This document shows positions 1 through 7,829 of a stretch of 20,770 nt of DNA, in pieces. The notes under the pieces were generated by a model. The model was given only the letters and a program-made list of their open reading frames with translations. It was not told where the DNA came from and made no database searches. The stretch is from Jimgerdemannia flammicorona (Eukaryota > Mucoromycota > Endogonomycetes > Endogonales > Endogonaceae), in the NCBI GenBank assembly GCA_003990745.1, contig RBNI01001811.1, forward strand, positions 1 to 20,770. The letters run 5' to 3'. A program made the position numbers and the translations under genes. Every line of letters begins with the position of its first letter. The first letter of the stretch is position 1.

Positions 1-420
1 AAAAAAAAACCCCCAACCCGAGAAATCGGTACCCCCCGGTCAGGAACTTAATTTTTATATATATATACACGCATGGAAGCTCCAATGTCCAACGTCAAGT
101 AGGAAGCTCCAGATGGGAAAAAACCCCCAAAACCCCCAGTCCCAGTTATCGCGTTTCATCAAAGTGCGACACCATAAAAGGAAGCTTCCAAATGGGAGAA
201 ATATCGAAGTGCGATGCCATCAACGAAAGCTTTCCCATCAACGAATGCCACCCACCCACCACCTCACAGTGAATATGCCGCCTGCCATACCACCACCACC
301 CACCCACCACCAGCAAACGGGTGCTCGGACAGTTTCGTCAGGTACTCTTCGAATCCTCGCTTTACTAAACTTAACATCTAACTTATTCGAGTAGTCTTGT
401 TCAATCTTATTTTCACCCAG
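1..420. repeat. Low-complexity A/C-rich start with short imperfect repeats
   Basis: The window opens with an A-run and C-rich text. A TA microsatellite follows near 53-67. From 85 to 245 there are several imperfect copies of a short unit built around GAAGCTCCAGATGGGA-like and GTGCGA(C/T)(A/G)CCAT words. 245-320 is CCACC-rich. Open frames here encode only low-complexity proline- and histidine-rich text, so I call no gene. The CAG at 418-420 could be the acceptor for the BRCT exon that follows. Confidence 0.5.
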
Positions 421-700
421 AGTGGGGTTTCTTCTCAACAGAAGGACACCATACGCCAAAAGATTATGTTGCATAGTGGAACTTTTATCGAGGGAGAAAT
501 GATTTCTGTCGAACCGATAGTTAGATGGTACACGGTTGTGCCGTTCAAATAGTGAGTACAATAGAGGGGTGAGTGATTCTGTCAGATTGGTTATACTAAA
601 AAACCTACTGTATAAAACCACAAGCTCCTGTGAATCGATTCCGCGACCCCACGGCGTGCTCGTGACAAGTTTTTGGTTGGAAAAGTGCTTTTCGGTCAGT
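421..700 (+). pseudogene. First BRCT domain of a tandem-BRCT protein (degraded or mis-spliced exons)
   Basis: From 421 the plus strand, just after a CAG acceptor, encodes a stretch reading SGVSSQQKDTIRQKI then MLHSGTFIEG. This looks like the first half of a BRCT domain (beta1-alpha1-beta2). From about 586 another frame encodes LVILKNLLYKTT and then GVLVTSFWLEKCF at 655-694, which fits the BRCT C-terminal motif with its conserved Trp and Cys. The halves are separated by a GTGAGTAC donor-like site (552) and a CAG (583-585). That 34-bp intron is short, and joining it makes a stop, so the exact structure is unresolved. BRCT domains are phosphopeptide-binding modules of DNA-damage and replication proteins (Dpb11/Rad4/TopBP1, Rtt107 and others). 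The antisense open frame over 238-801 has no recognisable motif. The BRCT assignment is by motif only. Confidence 0.45.
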
Positions 701-882
701 ATTCCGTTCATCCTTGGTTGGTTAAGCCGAATGTTGTTTTCCTTTTTTCCAGCTGAATTTTTTTTTTTTCTAGGACTCAATACTTCATTCGCCATGTTCA
801 CAACCCCCCTGGAGAAAGAAGTTCCTAAAATACTAGGTTATATTGATAATTATATCCCATCTATCATTTATTTCACACGAAA

Positions 883-1197
883 TTGACGATCGGGATCAGC
901 GGTTTGGAAGGATCGGAAAAGTATTATATACAATTTCTTGTGAATTCGCTTGGTGAGTTGTTTACTTGAATTTAAACAAACGATTTACCCACCTAATTCG
1001 CATTGGGAATGATGATAGTACCAAGACCACCAAGGCACGGGAATGGAAGATCCCCATTGTGTCGGTTTGGTGGATATTTGAGTGCGCGAAGCTGGTATGT
1101 TATAGTGTCCATTATGAAGGTGAAGATAAAGCTTAATTAATGAAATTGTTTTAGGGAGAGATCATCGACGTTAAAGGCTATGGATGGGACGTGGCTG
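883..1197 (+). pseudogene. Second BRCT domain, two exons, with a frameshift near 954
   Basis: 883-954 encodes LTIGISGLEGSEKYYIQFLV followed by NSLG, the typical BRCT start (GLEGSE, then an amphipathic helix ending in LG). The reading then shifts frame. 963-1094 continues with VYLNLNKRFTHLIRIG and, further on, KAREWKIPIVSVWWIFECAK. These supply the THLI strand, the KA.EW.IPIV strand and the W..(E)C helix. A clean phase-0 intron (GTATGT at 1095, TTTTAG ending 1154) joins to GEIIDVKGYGWDVA at 1155-1197. No acceptor AG is placed to hide the 954 frame change in an intron, so a one-base loss is the simplest reading. With the upstream BRCT it would form a tandem pair of Rad4/Dpb11/TopBP1 style. The continuation after the GTATGT at 1198 is not identified. 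Confidence 0.6.
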
Positions 1198-1415
1198 GTA
1201 TGTTATAATGTCCATTACGTTAAGGCACGGCGACATTGCCAGGCTGGACAATATTACGTGTATATATATATATAGCCGAGCCGATCTCAGAAAATAAAAA
1301 TTAAATATTTAATTGAAGGAGAACACTTGATCCCTCTGATCCCCTGGCGTCTCTGGCCACGAGTTCCGTACTCTACCCCCTAGCTAATGTATTAATAATA
1401 TTATAATATTGTTAG
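1198..1415. other. Intron-like or intergenic stretch between BRCT and Ulp1 exons
   Basis: This stretch starts with a GTATGTTATA donor-like sequence. It contains a TA microsatellite (about 1260-1275) and AT-rich text, and ends with a TTAG acceptor at 1412-1415. Joining the BRCT exon end (phase 1) directly to the Ulp1 exon (which needs the other phase) does not keep frame. BRCT and Ulp1 may therefore be separate genes, or an exon has been missed or damaged here. No coding motif is recognised. Confidence 0.4.
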
Positions 1416-2380
1416 GTTACAATCAACACTGAGGATTCCTATTAGAAATGACATATACGTCTATGATACGTTGTTTTACACGGGCCTCAAGACGAATCCC
1501 AATAGATATATAAGAACTGATATATTTTCTAAGAAATATCTTCTCATTCCTGTTGTGGAAGGGTATGTACAATACCATGTGGTATCAGGGGAATGATACC
1601 ATTCTTTGAAGGCTTACAAAATATATATTTCAATCACAGGGGACATTGGTCAATGCTTTTGATTGTTGATCCTCAACATGTTTATAAGAACAGTCTCAGG
1701 ACAAACGGTTTGAATCGATATTTTTATTTGATTTTTGGATTTTGATTTTTGAATAAAACGATTTGAACAGACGAATGATGTAATGTCAAAGATGTGCTTT
1801 GTTCTCTAGGACATATATAATTGTTCTTGACTCATTCGGGCAAGATAAGAAATTGGCTGTCGACACAGTAATGGAGCACATCAGATTCCTTGTTGAAACA
1901 GAAAAACAATGTAGATTCTGGAAGAAGAATATTAAAACACTCATTGCCAAGGTTAGAGAAATTGATCTTTTTTGTGAGTTTATTCTAGTAAGTTGTAATT
2001 GCATCTGATGATAATTTTCTATTATAGGTATATACCACATCAAGGAAAAGGTTTTGATTGTGCAATATTTCTTCTCAACTACGCCAACTGGTTCCTTCGC
2101 GAACCTGAGAAGTGTTTGAGTAAGATCATTAGTCATTCAATTCACATCAGAATTCTGTTGCGTTGCTAAACCCGGTCTATTCCACCCCCACCTCAGAATA
2201 ATATTGCAGACAATGATAAATTCTGGAGAGAAAATTGGATTTCCCGAGATCAAATCAAACACATAATATCCCATCAAGGTTCGTAATCGGCGCAATTTCT
2301 ATTCATTTTTATTTAAGATCTTAATTTAGAAAATTCATTAAGGAAAATTAAAAAATAGGAAAGGGTAAGGCGAAAGCCAA

Positions 2381-2605
2381 TACAATGTCTTCGGTGCTCC
2401 CACCAGCACTAGACCTTACTCTGGCAGGAGATGTCCAAACACACGTGAACCCCGATACAACGTCTTCGGTGCTCCCACCAGCACTAGACCTGACTCTGGC
2501 AGGGGTTGTCCAAACACACGTGAACCCCAATACAACGTCTTCGGTGCTCCCACCAGCACTAGACCTGACTCTGGCAGGAGATGTCCAAACACACGTGAAC
2601 CCTGA
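2381..2605 (+). repeat. Three tandem 75-bp repeats in the Ulp1-gene linker
   Basis: Three near-identical 75-bp copies start at 2381, 2456 and 2531. In the frame that joins both the upstream exon and the downstream domain, each encodes a 25-residue Ser/Pro/Arg-rich unit (YNVFGAPTSTRPDSGRRCPN plus TREPR). Copies differ by one or two bases, so the expansion is recent. In copy 3 the terminal CGA codon (2453-2455 in copy 1) has become TGA at 2603-2605. Another frame is also open across the repeats but ends soon after and does not continue into the C-terminal domain. Confidence 0.85.
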
Positions 2606-3031
2606 AGAACAGAACGTCGTATTACATCATTCTCTGCATTGGAACGAGCTCCGCAACCGATTATCGACGCCGAATCACAATGGAACGCCATATCTCAAGG
2701 AATGATGGGACAAAACGACGTCGACGTCCCTTTGCAGGTCCCCGAACAACAGGTTGGAGAGATTATTGACTGGCTCATTATCGCAGCTATCAATAGCGAT
2801 TTAGAAACAAAGAGGACTTGTAATGAGAATATTGTGCACTACGTGGCTCTGGGAAGGGAATTGAACCTGCTCGGAATCGGAATGGGGAAAGTCGTTCCTT
2901 CCCCAACGAAGGTCACCAAAATTATCAATCGTATCATCAAGAGTCATCCGACGATTAGCGAGCTTCGTGCAAGAAAAATCTGGAGGAACGCCAGAGTCGC
3001 CTATGATTTGTTTCGGGACATCCCAACATGA
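2606..3031 (+). CDS. C-terminal domain downstream of the Ulp1 linker (unrecognised)
   Basis: This frame is open for about 140 residues after the TGA at 2603-2605 and ends at a TGA at 3029-3031. It has a Met at 2639. The sequence is mainly helical in character: EIIDWLIIAAINSDLETKRT, then a Gly-rich turn (LLGIGMGKVVPSPTK) and a basic helix rich in Arg and Ile (KIINRIIKSHPTISELRARK). I do not recognise the family. It could be the C-terminus of the Ulp1 protein, separated only by one C-to-T change, or a distinct short ORF starting at the Met. Codon use is balanced and not repetitive, which supports real coding origin. Confidence 0.5.
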   Translation, partial: RTERRITSFSALERAPQPIIDAESQWNAISQGMMGQNDVDVPLQVPEQQVGEIIDWLIIAAINSDLETKRTCNENIVHYVALGRELNLLGIGMGKVVPSPTKVTKIINRIIKSHPTISELRARKIWRNARVAYDLFRDIPT

Positions 3032-3200
3032 GGGAAACCCACTCCCTGCCTCTCAGCTCACTCGCTCGTTTCAACCACCACACTCTCAAGTAGTGAAGAT
3101 GTTTGGGAAAATCTACCAGATCCAGGTCTCTCCTGTCCACTGGTCAGGTCAACACCTTTTAATTGATCTGACTTTGTCATCCTGTCCATATCTATGTTCT
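3032..3200. other. Boundary between Ulp1-gene 3' flank and LINE 3' end
   Basis: No gene is visible. CpGs are present up to 3069 (CTCGCTCGTT) and then absent through the LINE. LINE-like minus-strand coding text fades out between about 3250 and 3150. I see no poly-A tail of the LINE (it would be a T-run here), so its exact 3' end is uncertain or truncated. Confidence 0.35.
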
Positions 3201-3249
3201 GGCTATCTTCAGCAGTTGTTTGACTACTTATACCAGAAAGTCCAAGTAG

Positions 3250-3769
3250 TACTCTAGATATTATAGCTTAGGCAGCTAGTAGACATTCATCATCATAACT
3301 CTTTTTGCCAGGGAGATATAGTGCTTTCTTTACTCTAAGAGAGTATTTCTTCAATCAGCTAACCTCCACTCTTACCACTCATATAGTAGTAAGGAGCTAT
3401 ATATTGAAAAGTAAATTCTCAGATAGTGGACAATCTCTCTCATTAAGATACATAATTGTTCTAATCACATCCTCATCTACTATCCCTTCTTTCAGCACTA
3501 AGGTTTTATACTTATACTAGTTGAGCTTAGCATCTGAGTACTCTTCATACTATTCTACTGCATTCTTCAGTGTCACAATATCTGTAACTGATTCTAGCCC
3601 AATCACCATATCATCAGCAAAGGCTTCCACCTTTCAATTAATCCCAAAAATGTCCAGCTCTTCTACTTTTTACTATATCTTATTCAAAAGTAGCTTCAGA
3701 GATAGCATATATAAAATCAGTGACATTGGATCCCTTTGTGGTACTCTTCTGTCCAGAGAGAAAGAAACT
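3250..3769 (-). pseudogene. LINE reverse transcriptase, C-terminal part (motifs B and C)
   Basis: Minus-strand text from 3769 downward reads RRVPQRDPMSLILYMLSLKL (motif B; G of QGDP is Arg), then after about 100 bases AFADDMVIGL at about 3634-3605 (the F/YADD catalytic box). A coherent block GLESVTDIVTLKNAVE with single TAG stops follows. The frame is the direct continuation of the RT segment that ends at 5837 once the 3775-5831 insert and one copy of its 5-bp duplication are removed. This is the evidence that the two pieces were one gene. It fades out toward 3200. Confidence 0.8.
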
Positions 3770-3774
3770 CCTCT
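3770..3774. repeat. Target-site duplication, left copy (CCTCT)
   Basis: CCTCT lies directly before TGTAAG; the matching copy is at 5832-5836 directly after CTTACA. Confidence 0.75.
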
Positions 3775-3780
3775 TGTAAG

Positions 3781-4445
3781 AGGGTTGCTTTTTAGGGTAA
3801 CTGTTACATAGTTCTGGAAGAGTTTTCTGGAAGTTCTAGATATTCTGGAAGACCGTTTTCTTATGGTCAAGATCAATTTCGTATAGAGTACGTCCTCTAT
3901 GCTTATTGATTTCAAGATAGGGTTGACGTCTCAACCAAAGTCCTTTCAATGGACTAGTTCTGGATATTCAGGATTTTCTGTATTTCAGGAAGTTCAAGAA
4001 ACTAAGGCCAGCTTAGTTGAATTGGCGTATCGCTGCAGACAATACCCAATTAGGAAATTTCGTGACAGAGCTAGGAGTAGGACCTAACAGGGGCGGGTTT
4101 ACTTAAGAGTGATTTGTGGGGTATTTAAATGGATTTATTCTCTATTCATGATATTGCTATACTAGGAGTAGTTATGTGGGGGATATTTAGAGAAGTATTC
4201 AGAAATATTCTTGTATGTTTGAGTCTGAGATTCTGAGGTCTGGGGGAGGGGGTATTTATACTAGTGAGGGGTTATCTGGACTATGCTAAATATGGGTGTA
4301 GCACTAAGTGCTTTGCTGAGTTGGAATGCAGTCATGTAGTACAAGTGTGATCTGACATGTCAAGAGATCATCTGACTGCTGAGTCAGTTCACAGTTATGT
4401 CGTACAAGGCTAATCTAACTATACTATGACTGCTAGGCTATTTAT
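3781..4445. other. Non-coding part of the nested element
   Basis: This is about 660 bp between the left end and the stop of the element's gene (its 3' side in coding orientation). A plus-strand open frame at 3899-4087 ends in a basic run (RKFRDRARSRT) but has no recognisable domain and no promoter-like start. G-rich text (GGGGGAGGGGG-like) occurs near 4240. Nothing further is assigned. Confidence 0.35.
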
Positions 4446-4448
4446 GGT

Positions 4449-5545
4449 TTAGGCACTGTCTGGATAGTCTTCGATGACATCACTATCAATAGCTTCATCT
4501 CTGATGAAGTAGTCATCTAGGAAAAGTGGTTTGCGGATTACTTCTCCTTGTTCACTGAGATAATAATACATTGGAACTTTATCTCTGTCCCATAGGATAG
4601 CGTCATCTGTCTCATATGCTGGATAAGGTGTCAGGGGGCGAAGAAGTGGTGCATCATCTTCGTTTTCATCGGATTCGCTGTCTGCGTACCTTCTGTAGGT
4701 TACAGCACTATAAGTCATAGGGTTGTAGTATACTGGCGGTTGTGGTTCATGTCGCTCGTACTCAGGTGGTGAAGTGGTTGGTTCGATCTCGAGAGTTGTC
4801 TGAAGGTACAGGTTGTGTTCTCCGGTCTCTTCATTGTAGTTGAAGTAATCGGGAGTGAATGCAGGTTGGTATTCGTGCCAGTAGTCATTGTCCCAATAAG
4901 TCTCGTATGTGGTTTGAACTGTTGTAAGTTCATCGGCGAGGTTGGCGGTGTGATCAGGGTTGGTAGAGATCCTTGGCTTGAGGTCATGTCAGCATCAGAA
5001 GGATCATTGTCTTCTGCTTCGTCTTTGTCGAAGTTAATTATATCGTAGATGTCCTTCATGGCATATCCAACTTGGGACATTTGCAGGATGTGGTCATCGG
5101 GGTGCGGGAAGGTTCTGTCTGTAGTTTCAACATACTCAAGGTACTTGTGGTTGAGTTCTTGTATCATGTTGTCAATTTGGCCATAGGACAGGGTAGTAAC
5201 CATTTCGCTGGTAGTAACTTGGAGGCGGGGAATAAAGGTGCTGTACTCATAGAAGAGCTCTCGGTGTTTGCGGGCAATGAGCTTCTGGTGTTGAGACATC
5301 TGGGTAATGTCTGTATCATGGTAGTGTTCAACCATGTCTTCCAGGAGGCGGCCGATCTGGTAGTAGCTTGAGATTTGTCCAATCTGGTGGGCCTCGTTAA
5401 GTATGTTCAGGGCATTCCATTGGGCTTCCACAAAGTAGAGAGGTGCTTGGCTGTAGATATTCATGAGGGGCAGAAGGGGTGTGGCTCAGTTGACAATGGC
5501 ATTCCAAATGTCAGCACAGATGCAGTTGTAGATCTCGGTAGTCAT
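4449..5545 (-). pseudogene. Unrecognised acidic protein gene of the nested element (one TGA, one frameshift)
   Basis: On the minus strand an ATG at 5545-5543 opens MTTEIYNCICADIWNAIVN, then a TGA at 5488-5486. The same frame continues through ATPLLPL to a second Met at 5464 and a helical region (YFVEAQWNALNILNEAHQIG). Between about 4995 and 4916 the reading must change frame. The second frame is rich in Tyr, Pro and acidic residues (YETYWDNDYWHEYQPAFTPD) and ends at TAA 4451-4449 after an acidic segment (ADSESDENEDDAPLL). The original frame stays open to 4715 but becomes Thr/Ser/His-rich and less protein-like. Full length would be about 360 residues. I recognise no gag zinc knuckle, protease, integrase or transposase motif. 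It could be an accessory protein or a captured host gene. Confidence 0.55.
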
Positions 5546-5613
5546 ATTTGTGTGTTTGGAAGTTGTGGTTATTGTTTGTTTTGATTCTTCATTTTGATGC
5601 ATCTCAGGCTGGG

Positions 5614-5619
5614 TATATA
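5614..5619 (-). promoter_or_regulatory. Possible TATA box of the nested-element gene
   Basis: The minus-strand text GCATATATACCC around 5611-5622 has a TATATA core about 70 bp before the candidate ATG at 5545. Position and sequence fit a TATA box inside an LTR-like promoter, but such words are common, so this is weak. Confidence 0.3.
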
Positions 5620-5831
5620 TGCATTTGTTCTGGATTGGTAAGATCCTGTTTGTGTGAATCTTATGTTCCGTGACTTGGTATTGACTCAGCTTGTGCACTG
5701 TGACTTCTGTTTGACTCAGCTTCGTGATCTTACAGGTGATTTCCAGATTTGTTCAGAGATCGTGTGTGATTTCAGTGGCTTGTTCAGAGGATGACGTGTG
5801 GTTTCTGTGGCTTGGAGGTTGTGCACTTACA

Positions 5832-5836
5832 CCTCT
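5832..5836. repeat. Target-site duplication, right copy (CCTCT)
   Basis: CCTCT lies directly after CTTACA at the element end; it matches 3770-3774. Confidence 0.75.
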
Positions 5837-6310
5837 GTACCTATTTACCATAATAACTATTTGACTTCCTTCTAGCAGACTGACTAAAGTCTTCTAGACT
5901 CTACCAGGAACTCTAATATACTATAGTATTCTCTCCAACCACACTTATTAGACCCTATTATAGACCTTCTCCTGGTTTAGAAAAACTGGTCACCCATCTA
6001 CTTCAGTAGTTTAAGCACTCTCAATAATGCTATATACCCAGACTGTTCTATCTCTAATAAGGCATTCTCCTACAAAATCTCTCTGCTCAGCCCCTAGGAC
6101 CTACTGGGTCACTCTCTGCAGCCTAGTCACCAGTACCTTCATGACCAACTTGTGATCTATATCTAGAAGTATGATTGGCCTCCAGTTCTTCCACTCCTCC
6201 CTTCTCTCCTTATTTTTAAACAGCAGAGTCACAAGCCTCAGTCTCTGCCCTCTAATCCATATCCTGAAATCTATCACTTTATTACACATTTGTCATCAAT
6301 TCCTCTAGGA
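5837..6310 (-). pseudogene. LINE reverse transcriptase, N-terminal part (fingers to palm motif A)
   Basis: 6289-6101 is open and contains LLFKNKERREEWKNWRPIIL followed by a LDIDHKLVMKVLVTRLQ block, the classic RT motif of non-LTR elements (NWRPISLLNVDYK). After a TAG (a Gln codon expected), the text continues in the same frame through GAEQRDFVGECLIRD and a motif-A block (LNQEKVYNRV), where the family has a D-x-x-K-A-Y-D-R arrangement; both Asp positions have become Asn. Further stops occur at expected Gln/Trp sites. Coding text continues to about 5837 and stops at the edge of the nested element. Confidence 0.8.
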
Positions 6311-6999
6311 TCAACTTGACTTCTGCTATCTATTTCCAAAAGTTCCATAATAACCATTCTCTCTCAGTATAGTCTCAGAACTCACTATCTGCAGAACTTA
6401 CTGAATCTCCTCCCTCTAGATAGTAGCACTAAGCTTACCTAAGCCTGCTACTAGATCAGGATGCTATTTCTCTAATTATCTGTTGATTACTAATACTTCC
6501 TCTCCTTTATCCTCCTTACTCTACAGACAGCCTCACCACTTACTCAACTGGTCCAGAATCTCTGGCATCCCAATTATTAACTCTCCAGCCTTGTCTAAGA
6601 TCTCCTCCCACTACTGCTGAACTCTTCTTGCCTACAGCATCTATGACAAAAACTTAGTAGGTCACTCTTCTTCTTCCAATCCCTACCACTATAGCCTGGC
6701 CACTATGCCTCTAATCTATATCTCTTCCTCCTGCTGCAGAATGTTTTTCAGCTCCTCTACCTCTAGTCTGATCCTCTGTGTGTACCAATTTTCTTCCTCT
6801 CCTCCATTCATTAGGGCTACCCAGGATGTCAACAACCTCTCTAACCTCTGAGAGGTCCACCTCATTCACTTTCTTCTCTGAACACTCTGTATTCTTCCAG
6901 CCTCCCTCCAGTATCTTTGTACCTCAGATTTCAATTGAACCCAGTGCTCTCCAATCCTCAGGCCTACTGCCCTCCAGCCAAGAATCCTAGGGCTAATGT

Positions 7000-7795
7000 C
7001 TATCACTTATATCTTCTATAGAGTAGCCTCTCCTAATAAGGAGATATTTAGCCACTAATGTCTAGGCCCCTCCCCACTACCCCCAAAATATCCCCCTTCT
7101 AAAAGACCTTAGTAATCTGACCATGAGCACTAAATAGTCTCTAGAGATCTCTAGATATCAATTCCCCAGCAATCTATAGTCAACATCTAGTCAATTCTCA
7201 AGCCTAGCCCTATCACTCAGTAGGTGAAAACTCTTTGATTCCCCCATCCAAGCCTCCCCACATTCACTAGTGAGCTTAAATGTTTGACCTCCTCTCAGTC
7301 TTCTATATTCTCACTCCTGTTCACCATCTCTCTACCCCTATTAGTTCTGTCTATCTTTTCATCATATATCATATTAAAGTCTCTCTCTAGGCAGTCAATC
7401 CTAGCCTCCACTAATGTTTCAGACTCTTATAGCCTCTGTATCTATTCCACCCTCTCCCCCCTATCTGCCAGACAATAATATGATCTAACCATCAGAGGCC
7501 TCCAGCCAGGTCTCTTTCAGACTCTCTACACTACTCTCCTCCCTTAATATCCAATATCCCTCAAGTTTTCCTTGTCTTTCCTAATCAAAATGCCCATATG
7601 TCCTTATCAAATAGCTATCTCACTCCATTCCTTCATCTAGTTCTGACTATCTAGATCTCTCTCACACCAAATATCCTATAGTAAGAATAAATCAGCATCA
7701 GTTTCTTTCAGTTATCTAAAGATATTTTTCTATCTCACTATCTCTCAGAGTCTATTGATATTCAGAGATAAGATTTTAGTTATATTATTTATATT
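7000..7795 (-). pseudogene. LINE AP-endonuclease domain remnant
   Basis: Near 7790-7690 the minus strand reads KILSLNINRL, then an acidic block KETDADLFLL and, past a TAG, DIWCERDLDS. This matches the start of LINE apurinic-type endonucleases, where N-x-N-G and a (L)Q(E/D) motif contribute catalytic residues. The Gly of the first motif is Arg here, and Gln codons are TAG in several places. Near 7128-7110 a Ser-Ala-His-Gly-Gln block may be the eroded S-D-H motif at the domain's end. The enzyme would nick target DNA to prime reverse transcription. Multiple TAG/TGA codons make it non-functional. Confidence 0.65.
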
Positions 7796-7829
7796 GAATA
7801 ATATTATTTAAAGTACTACAGTCTACTCT

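Larger units (their letters stand above)
1416..3031 (+). pseudogene. Ulp1-like (C48) cysteine protease gene, intron-split, with an in-frame TGA
   Basis: Several exons together encode a Ulp1/SENP-type SUMO or Ub-like protease core. Exon 1416-1562 (IYVYDTLFYTGL, LLIPVVEG) joins in phase to 1640 onward, giving GGHWSMLLIVD with the catalytic His at 1644-1646. 1810-1951 gives TYIIVLDSFG with the catalytic Asp at 1829-1831, then a charged helix. 2028 onward gives IPHQGKGFDCAIFLLNYANW with Gln 2041-2043 and the nucleophile Cys 2059-2061, the Q-x5-C spacing of the family. Most members have Gly after Cys; here it is Ala. Further exons are 2197-2278 and, after a probable AG at 2368-2369, 2370-3031. Exon phases do not join cleanly around 1700-1809 and 1951-2028, and a TGA interrupts at 2603-2605, so the gene is probably decayed. 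Such proteases are both host SUMO enzymes and common cargo of DNA transposons; I cannot tell which this is. Confidence 0.7.
3775..5831. mobile_element. Nested 2,057-bp element with TGTAAG...CTTACA ends and CCTCT target duplication
   Basis: The ends are inverted 6-bp repeats, TGTAAG (3775-3780) and CTTACA (5826-5831), giving the 5'-TG...CA-3' termini typical of LTRs. They are flanked on both sides by CCTCT (3770-3774 and 5832-5836), a 5-bp target duplication. Removing the insert plus one duplication re-joins the LINE reverse transcriptase in frame, so the boundaries are well supported. I find no long direct repeats at the two ends, so it is not a complete LTR element with two visible LTRs. A single long LTR (solo LTR) or a non-autonomous element is likely. 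It contains CpGs, unlike the LINE around it, so it arrived later. It carries one gene on the minus strand. Confidence 0.75.

Noticed and set aside
238..801. Long minus-strand open frame of 187 codons
   Set aside because: It overlaps plus-strand BRCT-like motifs, has no recognisable domain and ends in low-complexity Trp/Gly/Val text. It is more likely an antisense shadow.
1321..1390. tRNA-like GC-richer segment between BRCT and Ulp1
   Set aside because: I could not form the acceptor, D and T arms on either strand.
3899..4087. Plus-strand 62-codon frame with a basic tail
   Set aside because: It is short, without motif, and inside the non-coding end of the nested element.
4815..5371. Plus-strand open frames in the nested element
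   Set aside because: They lie opposite the more protein-like minus-strand gene and show no motif.
5486..5520. Intron bridging the TGA at 5486-5488
   Set aside because: The only nearby GT...AG pair has a non-consensus donor and moves the frame to one with an early stop.
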